Shown in pieces: positions 29,117-35,216 of a DNA stretch of 35,216 nt. This DNA comes from a virus. The notes under the pieces were generated by a model. The model had not been told where the DNA came from, ran no database searches, and worked only from the letters and a program-made list of their open reading frames with translations. Location of the stretch: the IMG/VR virus record IMGVR_UViG_3300027996_000096, positions 1 to 35,216 of that record; one strand, written 5' to 3'. A program made the position numbers and the translations under genes. Positions within the stretch are counted from its first letter, which is position 1, and the number at the start of each line of letters is the position of its first letter.

Positions 29117-32100
29117 TTACATGAATTTTTTTACGTTTTTGACATATTCTCCATAGTCATACCACGAACTTATTTGTCCATAATAAGGAGTTACATCTCT
29201 CCAATATCTACTTGCTTTTGTTTCTCCTTTATGATATCCACTTTTATATACTGACCAATCTTCCCATGTAACTAATGGTTCTAAAGAATAGCCTATTGCT
29301 TTTGCTATTTTTTCTGTCATACCTAAAGTAGCTGATGGAGATCTTAAAATCTTTGGAACTTCTAAAGGATTTATCCAGAAACCAACTTCAGATTTTAATC
29401 TATACATTTGATATACTGTAGCATTAAGTAATAAACTATCATCGTCATCTCCTCCTATTTCAGCTAATGCATTTACTACTACAGTAAGTAAAGCAAATGT
29501 AGCAAGTTCTGTGACTGTAGATTTAAGTGCAGATTTCTTCCATTCAGGAAGATTATTATATCCATTTTCTCCTCTATATGCTGTTATTAGTGCTATACCT
29601 TCAGTATCTCTAACTAATTGTCTCATGAAGTTATAAGCTATACGATAATTACCTCCGATGTGAGCTCCTAATTGTTGATTAAATGCATATTCTACAGAAG
29701 ACTCTACTATTTTATGTTTTTTAAATTCTTTTCTAGTTTTAGAACTATTAGTAACCTTATTATTTCTTAGAAATTCTTCAAATGTTGTTTCTGTAGGAAT
29801 CCCTGCTTCATTTGGGACCATTCTTTTTTCATTTCCAGAATTAAACTTCTCTGGAGCAAAACGTCTATCAAATCCAGGCTGTAACCAACTTCTAAATAGC
29901 AAAGCAAGTCTATATTGCCATTGTTTATTAGCAGCAGCTTTGGTAAGTTTAGAGTAGTTACCGTGACTTCTTCTATATAATGCTTTAATTCTTTCAGTTA
30001 GTTTAGCCATTTCTTCATTACTAACAGAACTAGTTGTAATGTTATCTTCTTTCTTTAAAGTTTCAAATACTGAAGTAAGAGCTTCAAATTTTTTCTTTTC
30101 TGCTTTATTATTAGCTACTCCTTCTTTTACCATATACTCTTGAAAGCTATAAACTTTTCCATCTATTACTTTATGAGAAAGTAGTATTGCTACAGCTTGT
30201 TCTACTTGAATTTCGTGCTCTCCTCCTTCCTGCATTAATTGACTAGCATTAGACATAAATCTATTTGCTGCTACATGAGAAGGTAAAGGGTTGCCAAAAT
30301 CATCAAATGCTTGAAAAATATTATGCTGATTCATAAAGACATTAATCATATTGTCATTATATCTCTTAGTAGCATCAGATAAAAAACCAGGTAAATTTTT
30401 AGCATATATTGCTTTAGCTTTTCTTAAATGAGTACTAGTATAAAATTGGCCTCCTCTACCTTCAAAGAAGTTTGCCATATTACCCATTACTAAATTATTT
30501 AATGCTGAACGAGGATTAAATCCTAATTGAACTGTTGCTGTAAGTCCTCTTATTGTATCTGCTGTTTTACCAACATTTAAGTTTCCTGCAAATTCTGTAT
30601 TTTTAAATTCTCCATATAACTGCATATCAACATTGTCAATAAGCATTTTATATGCGTTAAATTCTATTGCACTTTTTGTATTTTCTTTAGTTGTTCCCTT
30701 AGTTAAATATTTTTTAGAACCTAATTTTTGTGTAACTTGTCTTTTATCAGATAGTAACATTTTAATTCCTTCTATTTCAGTAACTATGCCATTCATAGTT
30801 TCATAATTATCAGCCATAGTTACAAATCTAGAAAGAGAAGATTCTAAATCTACTGATATATCATTAGGATCAATTTTTTCATGACTTACATATTTAATAG
30901 GAACTACTTTGATAACTTTACCATTTTCATCAGTTAAAGTTTCTATATATTCAGTTTCGTCACTTGTAAATGTAAATTTTTCTTGAGTCGATTTAATAGT
31001 ACTTTTTATAACTCCTGTAGAAGATTTATCTGCTATTCTTTCGTCTAAATTTTTAAGTATAGCAGGAAGTTCAGTTCCTTTTCTAAAGTTTTTATGAATT
31101 TTCTTTTGAGCGTTACTGTACTCTAAATGAAAGAAGTTTAAGAATCTAAGTTGAGGAGCAGGTAAAGCTTTACCTTTTTCTGAATTAGGGTGAATATAAT
31201 GACCAGTTAACTTTCCGTTTCCATCTCTTTCAAGCATAAAATTATACATTGCTTCATGAGATACTTTCTTACCTTGAAACTTTTGAAGAAGTTCTGCCTC
31301 TACTCTTAATTTAGTTTGTTGAAAATATTGTTCTCTTTTAGCTACTTCGTTCTTCTTTCTCTCTATTGCTTTTGCTACTAATGCTAATACTTGATCTCTA
31401 GAATCAGCCATAGCTCCAAACTTAGCAGTAAGATTATGAACATCGTCTGTCATATGGACAAACATACTTTGAAGTTTCTTTTTAGTAAGATTAGGATCAG
31501 AATTAAACTGCATTAGAAAATCAGCTCCTAAGTCATATGTTAATTTTAGATAAGTATCTTTAGCGCTTTGTATATTACTTTTAATTACAGCAATATATTT
31601 ATTTCTAAATTCTCTATCTATTATTTCTTCATCAAATCTAGGATCGCTAATAGCGACACCTTCCATTTCACCAAAAAAGTTTGTAACAACATCAAAACTA
31701 GATAAAGCGTCCATTGCTTTTTCTAATCGTTGAAGTTGTTTTCTTTTATCTTCTTTTGTTGCGCCTTTAGCGTAATATTTTTTTTCTATATCTGTTATAC
31801 TTTTAATATCTATATTATTAGAACGTTCAAATCCATAATAAATAAAATTCAATACTGCAGTACTAAATTCTTTATCTCTAATTTCTCTAGTTATAGAGCT
31901 TATTAGTTTATTCATTTTTGCTACTCCTCCTTTTTGATTCTTAGCTTCATAGATAGTCTTCTTCTTTCTTAGAATATCTATAGAACGTCTAGCTAAAAGT
32001 TCGAGCTTTCTTAATGATTCTGCAGATTTATCCCCTTTTTCAAGAGATTTAGTTTTTTCTTTAATGACTTTTTCCTCTTTCTGTAATTCTCCAAGAGTCA

Positions 32101-32683
32101 TAGTATTAGCTTCATTAGTATGAAAAGTTCCAGCTACTTGTACCTGTGTATGAGTTGCTACTGCTACTGTTCCTACTTTAGAGTCAAAACTAGCTACGTT
32201 AAGAAACATAGGTTTTATTTCTCCTATAGAAGGTACAGGAAAATGACCAGAGTAACCTGAAGAATCGAATTGTCCAGCTTTCTTTTTATCAGAAGTAAAT
32301 GTATCAAAAGAATCTAGATTATACATCAACATTGGTTCGCCTTGCTTATTTACAGCAGCTGATACATTTATAGGACGATTAAGAATAACTTTTTTTGTTC
32401 CGTCTCTTTTTGATATAGCCTGAGCGCTTCCTTTACCGAATCGGTCATTTAATTCTTTAGCGTGAGCTGAAGCAGCCTCTCTAGTTTTATGATTAGGAAT
32501 AAGAATATTATCTTTAATATAATCATAGTTATAATACAATTCCCAGTTACCAAAAAACTGTTTGAAGTCTTCTGAGTGAATCTTTATAAATACAGTGTCT
32601 GCAATATCTTCACCATAAGTATCTATTAACTCTTTATATAGTGTACTTTTTCCTTTACCAAGGGTGTCTAACGAACATGCCAT
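29117..32683 (-). CDS. Giant polyvalent/ejection-type protein with degenerate ART-like region, 1188 aa
   Basis: 1188 residues. Near the N-terminus D-F-K-Q-F-F-G-N-W-E resembles the 'F-x-x-W-F-G-D' tag of phage polyvalent proteins. It is followed by V-N-K-Q-G-E-P-M-L-M-Y and F-D-T-F-T, then I-K-P-M-F-L-N-V, which follow the outline of ART-PolyVal ADP-ribosyltransferase domains (N-x-G-E-P-L-V-x-Y-H-G-T). The H-G-T is replaced by N-L-D, so catalysis is doubtful. The middle is helical and lysine-rich. At about 1065-1085 there is a hydrophobic segment (E-L-A-T-F-A-L-L-T-V-V-V-N-A-L-A), and the C-terminus ends Y-W-R-D-V-T-P-Y-Y-G-Q-I. Its start overlaps the stop of the polymerase-like gene (TAATG). 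I infer a virion protein ejected into the host together with it. Confidence 0.7.
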   Translation of the reverse strand: MACSLDTLGKGKSTLYKELIDTYGEDIADTVFIKIHSEDFKQFFGNWELYYNYDYIKDNILIPNHKTREAASAHAKELNDRFGKGSAQAISKRDGTKKVILNRPINVSAAVNKQGEPMLMYNLDSFDTFTSDKKKAGQFDSSGYSGHFPVPSIGEIKPMFLNVASFDSKVGTVAVATHTQVQVAGTFHTNEANTMTLGELQKEEKVIKEKTKSLEKGDKSAESLRKLELLARRSIDILRKKKTIYEAKNQKGGVAKMNKLISSITREIRDKEFSTAVLNFIYYGFERSNNIDIKSITDIEKKYYAKGATKEDKRKQLQRLEKAMDALSSFDVVTNFFGEMEGVAISDPRFDEEIIDREFRNKYIAVIKSNIQSAKDTYLKLTYDLGADFLMQFNSDPNLTKKKLQSMFVHMTDDVHNLTAKFGAMADSRDQVLALVAKAIERKKNEVAKREQYFQQTKLRVEAELLQKFQGKKVSHEAMYNFMLERDGNGKLTGHYIHPNSEKGKALPAPQLRFLNFFHLEYSNAQKKIHKNFRKGTELPAILKNLDERIADKSSTGVIKSTIKSTQEKFTFTSDETEYIETLTDENGKVIKVVPIKYVSHEKIDPNDISVDLESSLSRFVTMADNYETMNGIVTEIEGIKMLLSDKRQVTQKLGSKKYLTKGTTKENTKSAIEFNAYKMLIDNVDMQLYGEFKNTEFAGNLNVGKTADTIRGLTATVQLGFNPRSALNNLVMGNMANFFEGRGGQFYTSTHLRKAKAIYAKNLPGFLSDATKRYNDNMINVFMNQHNIFQAFDDFGNPLPSHVAANRFMSNASQLMQEGGEHEIQVEQAVAILLSHKVIDGKVYSFQEYMVKEGVANNKAEKKKFEALTSVFETLKKEDNITTSSVSNEEMAKLTERIKALYRRSHGNYSKLTKAAANKQWQYRLALLFRSWLQPGFDRRFAPEKFNSGNEKRMVPNEAGIPTETTFEEFLRNNKVTNSSKTRKEFKKHKIVESSVEYAFNQQLGAHIGGNYRIAYNFMRQLVRDTEGIALITAYRGENGYNNLPEWKKSALKSTVTELATFALLTVVVNALAEIGGDDDDSLLLNATVYQMYRLKSEVGFWINPLEVPKILRSPSATLGMTEKIAKAIGYSLEPLVTWEDWSVYKSGYHKGETKASRYWRDVTPYYGQISSWYDYGEYVKNVKKFM

Positions 32684-35216
32684 TATTTACAATTTTTTCT
32701 ACCGTGTAAGTCATTAATTTTTGCTACTGTAAGAGCATCTGGATAAATGTCTGCAAAATCAGATTTTTGATCAATGTTATACGCCATAAGTTTAAAAGGT
32801 ATCCCTTCTCTTTCTATTACATTGTAAGTTGCTCTATCTCCTTTGTCTCCACTTTCCTTCTTAAATAAAACGTTTTGCTTAACACTTTTATCAAAAGTAA
32901 TGAAATAATCTACAAATCCCATGTCTTTATCAAATAATTGTCTATTGCTATCTGTTGCAGTAAAGGCTTCTCCTTGTATATGTTTCTGATCTATCTTCTT
33001 CATTTTAGGAATAAGATTCCGTGCTTGAGTATTATTTTTTACAAATCCTTCGAAGAATCCTTTAAAGAATTTTCCATTTTCAAATACTGTATAATTATTA
33101 TTAAAAAACTCAATCATTGATTCCTCTTTCCCTGGTTGTAAGGATAATTGTCTATCGCTCCACACTTCTATAGGGATTAAATCTGCATAAGAATTAGGTC
33201 CTGAATCAAATCCTTTAGATAGAACTTGATAGTAAACTAAATTTTTAGCTAAGTCTCGAACTTCTGGTAAAGGATGTTCATATAATTTTTTAAAAGAATG
33301 AGTTATATTATTGATTTCTTTTACGTCGTTATCATATCCAAACTCAAACATTAAAGATTTAACTTCACTAAAAGGAACTTCTTCTCCCCTTCCATTTACA
33401 GTTATTTCTTTATTTTTAAAATTATCAGGATGAGGAAATAATCTATTTAAAAATGCATTTCCTTTAAGACTGAATAAAGCATCCCCTTCTTCTGAATCTT
33501 CAATCTGAGTCTTAATACTTATTAATTGTCTATCTATAGAATTATCTCCTTTCATTAAGTAATTAATAGAAGCGGTTGAGAATAATGGAGAAATAGGACT
33601 TACAATATGTCTTTGACTAAACATATAAAGTAAAGAGTGTTTATTAATTACTTTATAATCTTCAGCTGTAAATCTTCTTTTATTCAATCCTTCTCTCATT
33701 AATTCTTTAGCTTTATTTATTCCACTCTTTTGAAAAGGGAAAAATAAATCAGACAATTCTTTAGCTGTTTCTAATCCACCTCTAAAGGCTTTAGATAATC
33801 TAAAATCATCTCCTCGAACTAGTCCTTCAAATCCAGTAAAGAATCTATTTCTTCCATTAGGATTATCATCGCTTTCTAAATCTTCTACTTCTTTTAAAAT
33901 GGCGAAAAATTCTTCTAATTGAGCAACATTTGAAAATTTAACTCTATCAGCATTAAGAATTTTATTTAAATTATTCATCATTCTACCTGCATCGTGATAA
34001 AGAATAAAATTATTTATAACTTCTTCTTGACTCAATGCATCCTTTACATCTAGACCTATATTATCTTGAAGTTCTTTAGTTGATATATTAACAGTTCCAT
34101 TTAGACCTTCTATTTTTATATTATTATATCCTTTTTCTTTTAAAAACTTATTAGCTAAAGTTCTAATTTGAGAAGGATTACCATTTTCATTAATATAGTA
34201 ATTAGTAAATTCTCTAATGATAGGCTGATTTCTAAAGTACGCTGCAATTTCTCCTGGATCTCCAGTTAATTCATCTTTGCCTTTAACTTGTAATCCATTG
34301 TTGCTAATCCCTGAAGAGATAATTAGGGATGTAACAGGAGATGTAAATGCATTATCATTTAATACTTCCATCATCGGCTCATTAGGATTATCCACAGACA
34401 TATTCAAGTGCTTGTTGAAATGTTCTGTAATTGGATTACCTAATTCGTCGTATTCTTCAGATACATTTTGAATATTTTTGCCGTCAAACTTTACTGAGTA
34501 TTGCTCATTTAATAAAACAGGTTGCTTAGAGTGTTGTCTTATTGCCTGACCATTTAATGCTACAGCATAAATACCAATACCAACTTTACCCATTTTATTT
34601 CTTATCTCAAGGTCTATTTCAGTAGACCAATTAGCAGGATCTAACTCAGAAATATAATCTTTTAACTTTGGAGCCATTATTTCTACTAATTGAGGAAACG
34701 TTTGAGAATCTACAGAAGTAATAAGCTCTTTACCTACTACAGGATTAGTAAGAATGCCTAATGCAATATCTAGAAATGCATTTTCTAATGACTCTCTTTC
34801 AGCGCCGTGGAGATTTTCAAGATCATAAGAAACTTTTTCAGCTACTAATTTAGGTTTAAGTTCTTTAAACTTTTTATTTAAAAATGATAATGTTTTTTTC
34901 CTAGCTTCTATAAGGTCTCCAATGTCTGCAACTCCTGAATCAGAAATTATTGTCATATCTTGGACATAGTCTTCATCTTCCATTAACTTGCTAGCATCTT
35001 TTCTAGAAATGTCAAAACCTCTCTTTTTCATTTGTGAAACAAAAGATCCTTTTTCGTCAAAGATATCTCCATTTTTAGTTTTCCATTTGATATCATAGTT
35101 AGGCATCATTAAGAATAACTTATCAATATCAAAATCCGACCCCATTTGAGTAGTAATTTCTCCAGGTACAATTATTGCTTTTCCTTGTGAGGGAGTTAAA
35201 ATCTTTCTAATTCGTA
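32683..35216 (-). CDS. C-terminal part of a crAss-like virion RNA polymerase (partial)
   Basis: The frame is open to the window edge; about 843 residues are present and the start lies beyond it. Immediately before the first in-window Met, 24 residues (R-I-R-K-I-L-T-P-S-Q-G-K-A-I-I-V-P-G-E-I and on) lead into Q-M-G-S-D-F-D-I-D-K-L-F. The D-F-D-I-D is a DxDxD motif of the double-psi-beta-barrel RNA polymerases, in which the three Asp bind catalytic magnesium; the preceding P...Q...P-G-E-I pattern fits that strand order. crAss-like phages carry such an enzyme in the virion as a very large chain, and about 815 residues after the motif fits the known layout as I remember it. The downstream part is helical, with no other motif I recognise. 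An alternative is another DPBB-fold large phage protein. Confidence 0.65.
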   Translation of the reverse strand, partial: RIRKILTPSQGKAIIVPGEITTQMGSDFDIDKLFLMMPNYDIKWKTKNGDIFDEKGSFVSQMKKRGFDISRKDASKLMEDEDYVQDMTIISDSGVADIGDLIEARKKTLSFLNKKFKELKPKLVAEKVSYDLENLHGAERESLENAFLDIALGILTNPVVGKELITSVDSQTFPQLVEIMAPKLKDYISELDPANWSTEIDLEIRNKMGKVGIGIYAVALNGQAIRQHSKQPVLLNEQYSVKFDGKNIQNVSEEYDELGNPITEHFNKHLNMSVDNPNEPMMEVLNDNAFTSPVTSLIISSGISNNGLQVKGKDELTGDPGEIAAYFRNQPIIREFTNYYINENGNPSQIRTLANKFLKEKGYNNIKIEGLNGTVNISTKELQDNIGLDVKDALSQEEVINNFILYHDAGRMMNNLNKILNADRVKFSNVAQLEEFFAILKEVEDLESDDNPNGRNRFFTGFEGLVRGDDFRLSKAFRGGLETAKELSDLFFPFQKSGINKAKELMREGLNKRRFTAEDYKVINKHSLLYMFSQRHIVSPISPLFSTASINYLMKGDNSIDRQLISIKTQIEDSEEGDALFSLKGNAFLNRLFPHPDNFKNKEITVNGRGEEVPFSEVKSLMFEFGYDNDVKEINNITHSFKKLYEHPLPEVRDLAKNLVYYQVLSKGFDSGPNSYADLIPIEVWSDRQLSLQPGKEESMIEFFNNNYTVFENGKFFKGFFEGFVKNNTQARNLIPKMKKIDQKHIQGEAFTATDSNRQLFDKDMGFVDYFITFDKSVKQNVLFKKESGDKGDRATYNVIEREGIPFKLMAYNIDQKSDFADIYPDALTVAKINDLHGRKNCK

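Noticed and set aside
34388-34396. A perfect DnaA box TTATCCACA
   Set aside because: It is single and lies inside the coding sequence of the polymerase-like gene; one 9-base match in 35 kb is expected by chance about once in a few windows.

Overview
The window is a piece of a low-G+C tailed-phage genome whose host is most likely a member of the Bacteroidota, probably Flavobacteriia. The evidence is A-rich leaders without Shine-Dalgarno sequences (often AAAACTA a few bases before the ATG), several phage proteins with short signal peptides, a family B DNA polymerase with a complete phage replication set, and a huge minus-strand protein carrying a G-S-D-F-D-I-D motif of the DxDxD type used by the virion RNA polymerases of crAss-like phages. 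The best overall reading is a crAss-like phage. That is inference, because no capsid, portal or terminase gene lies in the window.

Layout. (1) 1-481: two small plus-strand genes. (2) 482-3011: about 2.5 kb with no credible gene, dense in perfect hairpins and long-range helices and closed by an intrinsic terminator. I read it as one giant structured non-coding RNA (or a chain of them) containing a three-copy domain and a duplicated segment of about 87 bases. (3) 3.0-6.6 kb: short genes of unknown role, each behind a structured spacer, a terminator and often the same leader (ATTAACCTT(T)AAAACTA). A tRNA-like element with an encoded CCA lies here. (4) 6.6-16.5 kb: replication and recombination genes: a DnaA domain IV-like protein, DNA polymerase B, an SF2 helicase, a DnaB-type helicase, a Sak4-like ATPase, an SSB-like protein, a primase and a RusA-like resolvase. 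(5) 16.5-20.8 kb: an rIIA-like GHKL ATPase, a small HTH-like protein and an rIIB-like protein. (6) 20.8-23.0 kb: a PD-(D/E)XK nuclease and unknown genes. (7) 23.1-27.7 kb: very small overlapping genes, many joined by the repeated junction AAACCAAAACAAAGATGA, an HNH endonuclease gene inserted into one of them, and a glucosaminidase plus holin-like lysis pair. (8) 27.7-35.2 kb: the opposite strand, with (in direction of transcription) the end of the putative virion RNA polymerase, a 1188-residue polyvalent/ejection-type protein and an HTH-metallophosphoesterase. The two transcription directions converge on a terminator at 27.69-27.72 kb.

Together, the plus strand looks like the early and replication half plus lysis, and the minus strand like the end of the virion module. 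The polymerase on the minus strand would enter with the DNA and transcribe the early plus-strand genes, as established for crAss-like phages. The giant RNA next to the early genes is the most unusual item.
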